From NCBI GenBank assembly GCA_963556145.1, contig OY744467.1:2170001-2234000 (forward strand): a stretch of DNA of 64,000 nucleotides, given 5' to 3'. The translations under genes were made by a program, and so were the position numbers. Source of the stretch: Hygrocybe punicea (taxonomy: Eukaryota; Basidiomycota; Agaricomycetes; Agaricales; Hygrophoraceae). The notes under the pieces are model-generated. The model saw nothing but the letters and a program-made list of their open reading frames with translations, did not search any database and had not been told where the DNA came from. Numbering within the stretch: position 1 is the stretch's first letter; each line of letters opens with the position of its first letter. Shown here piece after piece: positions 32,744 to 43,633 of this stretch.

Positions 32744-33743
32744 ATGTCGTCAAAACTGCCCTCCGTTCTCAGCGCTACCGACGAGGAGATCCAGCTTCTG
32801 CTTGCGGCCCAATGTCACATTGGCACCAAAAATTGTGATAAGCAGATGGAACCTTACGTTTGGAAGAGGAGACCAGATGGTCAGCGGCAATGCCCATAAT
32901 GAAATGGGTGTCTTGACGTTGTGTTCTCGCAGGAATCCATATCCTCAATATCGGGAAGACCTGGGAGAAACTAGTCCTCGCTGCCCGTATCATTGCCGCC
33001 GTCGAGAACTCCAATGATGTCTGTGTCATTTCTGCACGGCCCTACGGCAACCGTGCTGTCCTGAAGTATGCCGCAAACACGGGTGCCCAGGCTATCGCTG
33101 GTCGCTTTACACCTGGAAGTTTTACCAACTACATCACTCGCTCTTTCAAAGAGCCTCGCCTCATTGTCGTGACCGACCCCCGCGTCGACCACCAAGCCAT
33201 CCGTGAGGCATCCTACGTCAACATCCCCGTTATCGCCTTATGCGACACAGATGCTCCGCTCAAATTCGTTGATGTTGCCATTCCCACAAACAACAAGACC
33301 CGTCATTCCATTGGCCTCATCTGGTGGCTGCTGGCACGCGAAGTGCTCCGACTCCGAGGCACAATACCCCGAACGCCTGATGGTTGGAACGTTATGGTTG
33401 ACATGTTCTTCTACCGTGATCCCGAAGAAGTCGAAAAACAGCAGCAAGAAGAGGCACAGGCGAAGATGGCTGCCGCTGCTGGAGAGGAGGTCGTCCCCGG
33501 GTTGTCGGAGTGGGATGTCACATCTGGTCCACAAGCTGGTTCTATCAACCCCGTTTTGGCTCAGGATGGTATGTTTTTTATTACAATTTTGGTCATCGTG
33601 ACATCGTCTTGACCATACTCATAGGCGGAGCTCTCGACTGGGCGGCAGATCCAGCACCTGGACCGTCTGATTGGTCTGCTGAACCGGCCGCTGTAAGTGG
33701 ATGGGGTGCTGATGTTGCTGGCCAATCTACCGGATGGGATTAG
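32744..33743 (+). CDS. RPS0: 40S ribosomal protein S0 (uS2, laminin-receptor family)
   Basis: Structural protein of the small ribosomal subunit needed for 20S pre-rRNA maturation. The start at 32744 ([31 protein letters not shown]) is the classic N-terminus. An intron after KRRPDG joins to [29 protein letters not shown]. The conserved core includes [63 protein letters not shown] and [21 protein letters not shown] second intron (33570-33624) precedes the tail, which is acidic and Trp-rich ([25 protein letters not shown]) as in eukaryotic S0. About 285 aa, the expected size. Highly expressed housekeeping gene; nothing odd. Confidence 0.97.
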
Positions 33744-34546
33744 GGACGGAGAAGGCCAAAGTTGGGTATGTCTGTGTTTACACCTGGCCTTTTTTTTTAT
33801 CGTGCCTCCCCTTGATGCAATATGATGTCCTTCTACGGGACGTTGCCGTGCTACCGGAAAATGTTGAACGTTCGACTTGAACTTTCAGATTTTGTGGATT
33901 TGCATCCCTTCTCGTCTTCGACCTTTGACATTCAAGCGGTTCCGACCAAATGTAACTCTAACGGCGATCAACTTGTCGGACCGCAAAAGCTTGTATTGCA
34001 CGTAGCCGTCCAGCTTGAGCAGTTCCGGTACTTGTACGCGTACGCGTAAGGTACGACGTTTACGTACCAAATATCCATAGCAAAGAGCCCGCTCTGTTTC
34101 ATATAATTTTTTGAACACGCCGTTTGCGCGCACGTGCAAAATTATTGCAGTCAAATTCAAGTTCGCCCGCTCTCAGGCTGTAGCTACTTCAAGTTACCAG
34201 TAGCACTTCCAGCACTCCCAGCAACCGCAGCCGTTTGCTTTTACCATTTGAAATAACCAGACTACAGTGTCACTGTGCCTGGATTGTTACCCTGCCCCAT
34301 TGAACGCTCGAAGAGGCAAACAGACACTTTCTCATTGCCTCACTGGTCAAAGCGCACAGTCAAAGCGGGTTACCACAACACGTCGACTTTAAAAAGGGTG
34401 AGCAATTTCACGATTGTTCTTTTCCCTCCAGAACCCACAACAACTCGAGCCACAGAACTGACATCCTTCACACCCGTCTCCGTAATACCAATCTACCTTG
34501 TATTCCTCCAACCACACAAACTATCTCAGTCGCCAGGCAAACAAAA
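33744..34546. promoter_or_regulatory. promoter region of the checkpoint kinase
   Basis: About 800 bp downstream of RPS0. It contains a tandem ACGCGT pair (34036-34047, separate entry) about 500 bp upstream of the kinase start. The last 300 bp is CA/TC-rich, resembling a long 5' leader. No gene is recognisable. Confidence 0.5.
34036..34047. promoter_or_regulatory. tandem ACGCGT pair (MluI cell-cycle box-like)
   Basis: Two adjoining ACGCGT hexamers. In yeasts this is the MBF target that drives G1/S genes, including DNA-replication and checkpoint genes. Whether the same code holds here is inference. Confidence 0.45.
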
Positions 34547-37409
34547 ATGATGCAACCACCTGATTTCATTCCCTACGACGCGATGTTGACCGACGGGCTT
34601 GCCAACAACTCTCAAGATCTCGATCCACAGACTCAGGAGACTCAGCAGGCCTCTCAGCATCTGAACACTACCCTGGAAGGCCACCTCTGGGGTTTCCTTC
34701 AGCCCTGCAGCCCTTCACTGACGCGTATCGACTTTTGGAAAATCAGCCCAACTTATACAGTTGGTAGGAATCCAGACCAGAACGACATTGTTCTGCCCGG
34801 ATTCAAAGTCAGTAAGTGGTAACTTTCTCTTGCTTCTGTTTCAAATGCGTCGCTGGTTGTGTTGTCTATCTTGGTGAACGCGTCGCTAACCTTTTTTTCC
34901 ACCATTAAGGCAATAAACATTGCAAGATTACCTGGGACGGCAAGGACGACCGAACTTCTGCGGTCACCATCACCGATACGTCCAGCAATGGAACATTTGT
35001 GCGCGCCTTTTTCTTCTTGTCATTCAAATACATCCTGATGCCGCCGATTTGAATTCCAGATCAACGGCGTAAAAATCGGACGGGATCACACCAGCATCCT
35101 CAGGGAAGGCAACGAGGTGGCATTTGGAACGTCCCTACCTCAACCAGCAAACGACGGCATCGAAGATTATCGTATGCAACATTTCTTTCTTTCCGTTTCT
35201 ATACCATGTTAACTGTTCTTCAGGCTTTGTCTATCGTCATACCGCCGCCGGTCCCCCTACTGAAGGTCTCCATGCATTTTACGACATTAGCTCCGAGTTG
35301 GGCAAGGGATCCTTCGCAACCGTCATGAAGGCCATTTCGCGCACTACCGGTGAATGGTTTGCTGTCAAAATGATACACGACAACAAGATGGTGAAAACTC
35401 CTGAAGGCAACGCAGCAGCAGCCAATAATCAAAATAACAACAACAATGGTCTCGCTGCCCGAAATAACGCGTTCGCTCGTGAGATCAGCATTCTAGAAAC
35501 CTTGAAGCATCCGAACATTTGCCAGCTCAAGGAGGTATTCTTCCAAGATGGCAATATCAGTTGCGTCTTCTTTTTTTAAATGTTTTTGTACAATGCTGAT
35601 GTCACCTTCCTAGATCTCGTGTTAGAGCTTGTCGAAGGTGGCGACCTCTTAGATTACATCGTCGCCCGAAACGGTCTTAGTGAGCAGTAGTTTCTCCACC
35701 ATTCCCCGCATTGTTCTGAGGTTTTTTATGTTCTATGAGTAGAAGAGGAGGAGGCTCGTCTTATCACATATCAAATCTGTGACGCTTTGGCTGTAAGTCT
35801 ATCACATCTTGCGACCTCCTACGTAACGCTGATGACTGTTCCTTGTAGTACATCCACAGCAAAGGCATTGCTCATCGTGACCTGAAGCCCGAGGTTAGTA
35901 TTGATTTCAGGTTATTTCATGTTCCATTCTCTGATCGGTTTGTTCCTATAGAACGTTCTCTTGACTAAAGACGTCCCGCCCATAGTTAAGGTTGCTGATT
36001 TTGGATTGGCCAAAGTTGTTGACAGTCTCACCATGTTAAGGGTGTGTAAATAGGTCTTCCTTTTGTTCTGTCCTCCGGTTGAATCTTCCTTCAGACCATG
36101 TGCGGTACCCCGAGCTACCTAGCTCCCGAAGTCGTGATGCAGACCAATCAGGAAGGCTATCATAATGTGGTCGACAGTTGGAGCGTCGGCGTTATTGTCT
36201 TTTCAATGTATGTGTCGTTTGTTTGACTTCTCTCTTTGGATTGTATAACGACAAGGGGTTTTTGTTTATTCACACAGGCTTACTAACGCCAGCCCATTCA
36301 TCGAGGACGAGAGCCAGCGAGATCTCAGGGCTCGCATTGCACAACGGCAGATCGACTGGAACACGCTGACGCAATCCAATGTCAGCCGGGAAGGCGAGTA
36401 TCTTATGTCATGTGTCTCGAGTTAGTTGTTCATCAGGCTCTCTGCAGCCCAAACGTTTGTTCGACGGCTCCTAGATACTCAACCCAATACTCGCATGACG
36501 TTGGCCGCAGCTCGGTACCATCCCTGGCTTCAGTCGTGCGTCCCCGTGTACACCGAAGCGCAACGGCGCGCAATGACCAAGTCACCATCGCCGGAAACGT
36601 TCTCCGCTAACGTTTCCATGCTGTCGGCCGTCCCTGACGGGGACGAGAGCTTTCGCAACCCTGGCGGGGTGGAAGACGCCGGTGTGAGCCAGGGTTTGCA
36701 GCACATGCAGCTAGGACAACAACCAGTCGCTCATGGGTCTCAAGATTCCGCTGCTGATATGGTCTCGAATATCCCGGGGGCGTTCTCGAACCAGAACGGT
36801 ATCAAGCGCGAAGGCTCGCGCACCGCGCCGTTGCAGAGACGCAGCCACGTGCTTTCACAGGCGGCAGAAGGAGAAGGCGCTGCTGTCATGGAGCCGTCGT
36901 GGGAGATGATCCAAAATGCCGCGGTGTATGATAACATGCAACAAAGTCAAAACGACAATGCAACCAACGCTAATATCAACAATGGCAATGGCAGCAACGT
37001 TGCGGGGCCGAGCAATTGGTCTGCGGTGCGCGGGAACAAACGGGTGCGCTCGGAACTGACGCCGTTACCGGAAGAATATGATTCGGAGGCCATGTCTACG
37101 GGACAGGTTGGGGTCGGGAACGCGGTGCCTGTGCGTAAGAAGGGGAAGAACGGGGACGAGGACGAGGAGATGTCTGTTGAAACGAGTGTTGGCGTTGGGC
37201 GAGGGGGCGGGGGCGCAAGGGGTGCGCGTGGCAAGGGGAAGGGTGTTGCGAAGGGTGTTGCATCTGTTTCTGCTGCTACACCGGCCAGGGCCCGTGCTGG
37301 TGGTGTTGGTCAGAGGAACGATGCGATGAGCGAGGACGAGAGAACTGGTGCACCGAAACCGAGGCGTTCCACTCGTCAGACACCCCAAAAGGCTGCTCGT
37401 CGGGCGTGA
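34547..37409 (+). CDS. FHA-domain checkpoint Ser/Thr kinase (CHK2 / Cds1 / Rad53 type)
   Basis: Nuclear DNA-damage and replication checkpoint effector kinase. The start at 34547 ([11 protein letters not shown]) opens a Gln/Thr-rich region with several SQ/TQ sites ([18 protein letters not shown]), typical ATR/ATM targets in CHK2. The FHA domain reads [16 protein letters not shown], then [10 protein letters not shown] and [18 protein letters not shown] (about 34760-35075), holding the phosphothreonine-binding Arg and Asn. The kinase domain starts with [13 protein letters not shown] and AVKMI (ATP Lys), then HRDLKPENVLL (catalytic Asp), VADFGLAK (DFG) and [13 protein letters not shown] poly-Asn stretch (NNQNNNNNG) is inserted between beta3 and the C helix. 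The C-terminal 300 residues are disordered with a Gly/Arg/Lys-rich end. About 740 aa, ten or so introns. A single FHA domain fits Cds1/CHK2 better than Rad53, which has two. Confidence 0.92.
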
Positions 37410-38244
37410 AGAGGATGGGGCCGGAACTCCCCCACGAAATGAAATCGATCATCTGATGAATCCAAAAATCTTTTATTCCATTTTATATGCACCACCGTCA
37501 ATCCTGGTTTTTCTCAGCTCATCGTATCTTTCTCCCGCACCATCCTTTTATTATTGATTTTCTTATGCGTTTTTCCGTAACAAAAACCCTCACACTCATT
37601 CCTTGCTTATATTACTACTTGTATACACATCCTCGCAGTGCACCGTCTACGTTCTTTTCAACTGGAATTCCCCCCTCCCTTTTTTTTTTTTGTTGGTTTG
37701 CATGTTATATATGTATCGTCTTAGTGAAAATGCTGTTTACGACTCGAAATGAAATTATTAATCTTTTCGCTAACTTTGATGGAGCGGCAACTTCGAAATG
37801 ATCTCGTCGATCCCCGGATTACTTTACGATTGTGGGTCCAAGGCAAAGCAAGCGAATAAGGCTGTAAGGCTGTAAGGTTAAAATCACCCCCCAAATGGTA
37901 TAGTTTCTTTCTCGGTCCATGCAAAAGCCTCGAGGCTATCATTCGAGATTACCAAAAACATAGCGTATATATAAGAAGCCGAATCACCGGCCAACAACAA
38001 AGACAGCGAGGTAAAAACAGATATAAAAAAAGACCAAAACAGACAAAGCAGAAAAAAAAGGCCAAAAAGCAAAAAGAGCAACAAAGTAAAGAAAGCAACA
38101 ACACAACGAAAGCGATCAGATAACGAAAAAAAGAATAACAATAATAAGAAAACAAGACCGCGATGATGTCCTGCTCTTTTTTTCCCTAACCCCCACCCGC
38201 ACGAGACGTATATGTTATAGGGACCCACCAAGCCGTGGATTGGC
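37410..38244. other. convergent 3' region, no gene
   Basis: About 830 bp between the stop codons of the kinase (plus) and the zinc-cluster regulator (minus). It is pyrimidine-rich on one half and A-rich (many AAAAA runs) on the other, consistent with two 3' untranslated regions. Confidence 0.45.
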
Positions 38245-40679
38245 TTAGGCACCGTAATCACTGTCATCGTCATCATTATCGTCGTGGTCGTCGTCTTCAT
38301 CGCCAAAATCGTCAGCATCAGCATCAGCATCTGCATCTGCGTCCGCATCCATGTCGGCAGAGGCGACAGTGGTAGCAGCAGTGACGGCGGCGGCGGCAGC
38401 AGCAGCAGCAGCAGCTGCTGCTGCTGCTGCGACGGCTTTCTTCTTACGCATACCCCTGCGGGACTCGAGTGGATACTCACAAACGAGGTGTCGACGAGCG
38501 CACTGGCTATATAAGGATTGAAAAAAACAAAGTCAGCGATCAGATAATAATAAGATCGGAACACGAGCCAGCCTCCAACTCTCCACCCTACACCCACACA
38601 CCCGTGACTCCTCCCCTGTGATAGGCACAAACAGGACACGAGCACGACATGGATTCATACCAACGCTATAAAAGGGTGACACTTTCTTTCCCCATTTCCA
38701 ACATAAATCTCACAGCAAGATGATAACCATCCACGCACGCCCTCCCAGAAGAATAAAAAGATCCCCCACAGATGGTAAAAACGTATACTCACTTGCACGT
38801 CTTATCCGTACTCCCCGGCGGTGGTGGCCCACATGCAATCTTGCGCCCGCGGCAAAACATGCACGCCAGTGGAGGCTTCTTCGAGCTATCCAGCTGTCGC
38901 TGCTGCTTGCTGGGACCCGGGCTCCGCCGCATGGAGGACCTCCGAGTCATCGGCATTGTCGTCGTTGTCGTTGGCGTTGTCGTCGTCGTCGTCGTCGCAG
39001 TCTTCGTACGCGGCGAGGGCGAACGTAGCCCTGCTGCTGCTGCTGCTGCTGCTGCGCGTCGGTTGACAGGTCGGAGTGCGTGCTGACGTCGGTTGCGGGC
39101 GAGTGGCGCCGGGTGTCGTTGTATGTGGTCCTGCGCCTGCGCCTGCGCCTGAGCCTGAGCCTGAGCTTGGGCTTGGGCTTGGGCTTGGGCTTGGCGGGAG
39201 GGGGTGTGTGGGGAGCGCCGGGTGAAGAGGGAGGTCGGTGGAGATGATTCACGCTTGACAGGCGTGGTGGGTTCCGTTGTGGAGGAGATGCTTGAGCGGA
39301 AGCGGGAGCGGGAGTGACGAGACCACGAGGGAGGCTGTGAACAAGCTACAGCCAAGTCACTGTCATCGTTGGCTGTGTCGGGAGGGCGTGTATACATTTC
39401 CCACGCATGCTGCTGTTGTGTGGGAAAGCTTGGAGTGTGGTTGGTGGCGGTGGTGGTGTTAGTGGCGGCGGCGGCGGCGGCGGCGGCAGCGGTAGTAGGG
39501 AAAAACGGTGGTATACTCGGTGATTCGAATCTTGGTCGAGAGTGGCCCATGTCGGGATATGGGAGGTGGTCCATGTAGGGTCGGCCGTCTGGCTGCTGCT
39601 GCATGTAGGACAGGGGCATGCCAGTGTTGTTATGCGCATAGTGGTGCGCAGCTAGGTTGACGAGGGACTGCTGGGAGGGGACTATCATGTGGGGTGCGGC
39701 TAACTCGTCGTCTGCAGCGCGCAAGTTGCTGACGGCGACGGTGTGGGCGTAGGAGCCAGAGTCGGAACCGGAACCAGAACCGGAGTTGCGATGAGAGGAG
39801 GGGTATTGCGCGTACGGAGAGTGTCTCCGGAGTTCCTGTGGACAGACAGCGCGAAGTCATCATCAATATGCGCGAAGCCAGTGGCGCAGTGGGCACAAAA
39901 AAAAACACAAAACTGACCTCGATGCATCGGGCCTGGTTATCGCCAACCAACGTTGCGGGTGGGTCATGCCCGCTGATTCTCTGTTTCGCCCATTGGTATT
40001 GGCGGAGCGCTTCGGAAGCAGGGACTACGATGAGGCTGTTATCGGACGTGACATTGTATGCGGCGTGGTGGGGGAAGTGATCCGCGTACTCGTTGTGTTG
40101 AGGAGGTTCTTGCGGAGATGCGGAAAGGGTGGTGTCGCGGTGCGCGTAAACATCGGGGGCCATTGTGGTGGTGACGGGATGGAGATGTTCTGATGTGTAT
40201 TGAGATGTATACGCGGCTGGATTGTCTAGATGACGAAAACCGGACGCGTCATAGTGGAAGCTGCCCGAAGGAAAGTTCTCCAAGGGCTGATCCTCGAATT
40301 GCCAGGTGTTGTGGGAGGAAGCTTGCGGGTTGGCTGTGTGGTAATACTCGGGGTCAGCCTCGGGGACAGTCTGAGAGTAATACGAAGTAGGTTCGTATGG
40401 GTAGGAGACGCCACACTGATTGATTTGATAGCCGGAACGCAAGGCGTCAGGCGATAGCAGTTGCGATACGAGTGAGGATCGACGGACCTGGTACTCTGGC
40501 CGCTGGTCGAGTTGATGTGCAGGATGCACGAAGGAGGGGCGCGGGGATGCACCGGGGTCATTAGGAGGGTGGGGGTGGATCCAGTTGTTGTGGGGGAGAT
40601 CGGGGTCGGGGTATACGAGGTTGTCGTGGATGTAGGAGGAGGAGGAGGAGCGAGAGAAGGGGTTTGTGGAGGGAAACAT
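38245..40679 (-). CDS. regulator with C-terminal Zn2Cys6 cluster and extensive homopeptide runs
   Basis: Probable nuclear DNA-binding regulator. The start at 40679 (MFPSTNPFSRSSSSS) begins a long disordered, Pro/Ser/Tyr/His-rich region. Exon 1 ends near 39917 (DNQARCIE). Later exons carry A9, T-rich, (QA)10-like and A8 runs (39030-39510). The zinc cluster lies near the C-terminus: ACMFCRGRKIACGPPPPGS and, across an intron of about 290 nt (donor GTGAGT, acceptor TATATAG), TCNQCARRHLVCEYP. This gives C-x2-C-x6-C and C-x2-C-x6-C with a linker of 11 residues (GPPPPGSTDKT), longer than in most GAL4-type clusters. After it come RRGMRKKKA, a run of about 16 alanines and an acidic Asp/Ala tail ending DDDDSDYGA. 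About 690 aa. Proteins with this arrangement occur in mushroom genomes; I know no assigned function. Confidence 0.8.
38396..38430. repeat. palindromic trinucleotide repeat encoding poly-alanine
   Basis: A (GCA)n tract runs directly into a (GCT)n tract, giving a self-complementary sequence with 16-nt arms. On the minus strand both halves read as alanine codons in the zinc-cluster regulator. Such hairpin-forming repeats are prone to length change. Confidence 0.75.
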
Positions 40680-41456
40680 GTTTGTGGGGAGGGGGAGAGG
40701 ACGAAGAGGAGGAGAATCATATATAAGTACATAATATTAATATATATAAGCCAAAAAAAAGAGGGGAGTAAATAATTGAATTTTTGGAAGGCAGATCTGG
40801 GCTTCGGAAAGGGTTAGTGCGGGAGATTGGGTTCAAACGTGTCAGCTGACCCAAACCAGCCCATTTCCGGTAATTGGTCCCGTTTCCGTTAGACGGGCTG
40901 CCGTGAACGATAGCGATCTAATCACCCTGCATCGCACCAGCGACACTGCTCGTCGTCGTACACAGCGACACAGTGGCTATCGTACTATCACCCTTGCTGG
41001 CCAACACCGGTCCGAACGACGAAGAGAACACTTCTACGCCACAAACCTGGGACGTGTAGCGAGTCGAACTCACAGAAGGTCGTCGATAGTGTTAGCCTTT
41101 TTTTTTTTTTTGTAATGGTCACATTGAAAAGATTTTGCCGAAATAATCGCACGATTCAAAAGTCAAAAAAAGAAGAAAAAAGAAGAGAGAAAAAAAGATT
41201 ACAGGATATTTGACAACTCGGGCCCCCGATTTCATTTTACCCAGCGCCCATCTCCAGTTGGAGACGACGACGAGCTCAGGTCCAGAGAGCGCATGCTGCG
41301 TCTGTTCATCAGGGGCATTGGGTCCATATGGGCTTAACTCAGGAACGAGTCTGATGTGACCTGTTTATAGCGTATAGACATCCATTCTCCAATCATGGGT
41401 CGGTCAACCTCCGATCCGCGGCCCACCGATGACGTGTGTCATTTTACAACAAGTAA
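40680..41456. other. promoter of the zinc-cluster regulator and SPC3 3' region
   Basis: About 780 bp. Both neighbours are on the minus strand, so the regulator's promoter lies here. A run of about 15 T follows GTTAGCC at 41098-41113, and an A/G-rich tract follows. No gene or RNA is recognisable. Confidence 0.4.
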
Positions 41457-42462
41457 TCACGATACCCGACTTTGCGCCAATGGGAATTCCACAGCCTCTG
41501 ATGTCCTGCCCGCCTCTCCACACGTCAACGCACCGACATATGGCATCACATTGTATTTTAGCGAGTAATTGGCAGCGGGAACATTCCTAATTAGGGTGGT
41601 TTTTAATAAATCAATATCCTTTCGTTCGGCCCGGGTTCCCCCGCAGAACAAATGAGCTAGCTCATTTAGAATCGAGGGCTCAAGGGGGCGAGCAAAAAAA
41701 AGGGGGGAGGTGTTGACGACGAGGGGGTGGCTTACCGGAATGTCGTCGACAGTTCCCGAAACGTATACTTGTTCTTGCCCTGAACATTCACGACCGCGTC
41801 TTCCTTGCGACACACGATGCGATCCCATATCACAACATCATTCTGAACCTGCAGATCGCGCGAAACCATAATCGAAGCTCTGTCAGTTTACAGAACAGTT
41901 TGAGGCCCTCCCCCAAGTTGGGAATAGGAACGGGAGGGTTTTTCACAACTACTCACCCCTTGCACGTTGGTGTATTCGGCGGCTAGATACAGGAACACCT
42001 GTTTCGTGTTCCAGTTGAAGAGTGGTGTGAAATCTTGAACAAGGCGGTCGTAAAGTGGCACACCCAATGGGAATGTCGCTCATGAGCGTGCGTGCACCGA
42101 ACAACGGGGCATGTTTACGTACCAGCGCTGATGTTGAAGTTCACAAACGCCAATTCTTGTTGCTTTGTCCTGTACCGCCGTGTCTTCGAGTTGAAGCTGT
42201 GGAGGGAAACTATCAGAACTTGCTTGCCAGACACACAAGCACCACCACCACCACCACCACCACCACCACCGAGAGAGCATCACAAAGCGAGAATTTTACT
42301 TTGGACTTACACTTTTACCGAAGAGACAGACACCCCTGGACCTGCTGTCGTCGGCTCATCCCCAAACAAGAATGAGGACACGGTAATCAGCACAACAAGC
42401 GCCATCGAGCATGACGATAGCAGTGTGAAGAGGCTGTTGACCCGTGAAAATATACTGTGCAT
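41457..42462 (-). CDS. SPC3: signal peptidase complex subunit 3 (SPC22/23)
   Basis: Single-pass ER membrane subunit of signal peptidase, needed for its activity. The start at 42462 (MHSIFSRVNSLFTLLSSCSM) is the family N-terminus, followed by the membrane helix ALVVLITVSSFLFG. The lumenal domain is spread over four more exons: TRRYRTKQQELAFVNFNISA, DFTPLFNWNTKQVFLYLAAEY, NDVVIWDRIVCRKEDAVVNV with GKNKYTFRELSTTFR, and NVPAANYSLKYNVMPYVGAL ending PLAQSRVS. All junctions have GT..AG ends and keep frame, giving 179 aa, the normal length. The first intron carries a (TGG)n microsatellite (42240-42270 in CCA form on the plus strand). The third intron is close to 150 nt. Nothing suggests loss of function. 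Confidence 0.92.
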
Positions 42463-43633
42463 TAGTGTTGGAAAAGAATTGTACACGGCTGCAAAAAACG
42501 ATTTCAAGGTTTGGTCTTGTTTGCTTGCAACCGTAATAAATAAATAAATAAATAAATAATCCATTGGCGAACGTGCAAGCATTGCGTCGACCTTTTTTGT
42601 TGTGCTCTCGTCCAACAGCGACAGGCCAGTCAATTCCGAATCAGGTACCGTTCCGTTCACCTCGAACACCACCATTCCTCATCTGTCTTGGTCATGATGA
42701 TCAAGGACGTCGGACGTTGGAAGCCTGTCTCCACCACGATCAAGTCACCACCGAAATGGACAATCACAGTATACATTACCGTTATCAATGCAGACTCGGA
42801 TGATTCCTTCCCCACTCAACCTCCCACCTCCCAAAGCTAACCAACTGTGGAATAGACCCGATAGTGGTTTCAACGTCGACGGTTAATGAAATGAATGATG
42901 TTAGTTGACCTTCCGAGAAATCGAAATTGCGTGGGGGTGTTGCAACGTTGTCAATGCGACTCGGATTATCCCCGGAATACACAGGTCTCCATAATAATAG
43001 CCAGGCGAATTACTTACTGATCAGAATGCAGAAATGCATGGAGACGACGATCGTGACGAGAGAGCCTGATCTGGGTATGCACAAATGCACATGGACACCC
43101 TCCCGAAATTGACGCACCCTACCCCCCCCCCCCACCTCACCCCCATCGGGGGCCAACCAGTGTACTGGAACTTGCTGTACTCGCATCAGCTTTTTGGATC
43201 CACGGTTTTGATGTCATGCTGTTCTTTGAGATTTGGGGCTGTGCACTGGCCATCAGCATTCAGGGCCTGGCGACCGCAAAGAGAGTTGTATTATTCCAAC
43301 AAGCCTTGATTATGGCTTGACTACCACAGGTCCACAGCCCGTTCGCGCCAAAAGAGCTTTTTTTGCCAGAGAATCCCAACGCTTTTTTTTGTTTACAGCT
43401 TGTCCAGCTTGTCCGAGTCTGCAAGTGTATGCAATCGTGCACCGTAGCACCGTTCATAGGGGCTTTGAGCTGGAGCGCTAGTGAAAGGAAGTATGGTAAT
43501 AGTTATCTAGTTATCACGTGGGTGGGGTCGGATTTTCCTTGGCACTGGCGTGTGCACCGAACCACCTTTTTTTTTTTTTCGCTCCAACGTCCAGTATAAC
43601 GTACTCCCTGCCCCCAGGCTCCGGCTCGAGCTC
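42463..43633. other. divergent region between SPC3 and acyltransferase, no confident gene
   Basis: About 1.17 kb. It contains an (AAAT)n microsatellite (about 42535-42560) and a run of about 13 C (about 43120-43133). A minus-strand frame from about 43257 (MLMASAQPQISKNSMTSKPW) ends at a possible GTGAGG donor, but I could not extend it into a coherent protein. A small, intron-rich gene could still be hidden here. Confidence 0.35.

Noticed and set aside
26863..33743. Secondary-metabolite or tryptophan-derived gene cluster (reductase, TRP1, methyltransferase)
   Set aside because: TRP1, homocysteine methyltransferase and RPS0 are primary-metabolism or housekeeping genes; there is no backbone synthase, P450 or cluster transporter.
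37884..38645. 254-codon minus-strand open frame rich in Leu, Val and Phe
   Set aside because: It overlaps the last exon and the intron of the zinc-cluster regulator in another frame, and its composition comes from low-complexity DNA.
41045..41113. tRNA-like GAGTTCGACTC on the minus strand next to a poly-T run
   Set aside because: The putative T-arm has a five-base loop and does not pair properly, no anticodon or acceptor stem fits, and the poly-T lies on the wrong side.
42240..42270. (CCA)n repeat as a poly-Pro or poly-Thr coding region
   Set aside because: It lies inside an intron of SPC3, so it is a simple microsatellite.
42880..43257. Possible small Sm-like protein on the minus strand (RLSRHDRRLHAFLHSD)
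   Set aside because: Only a vague resemblance to an Sm1 motif; stops intervene and no splice arrangement restores the rest of the fold.
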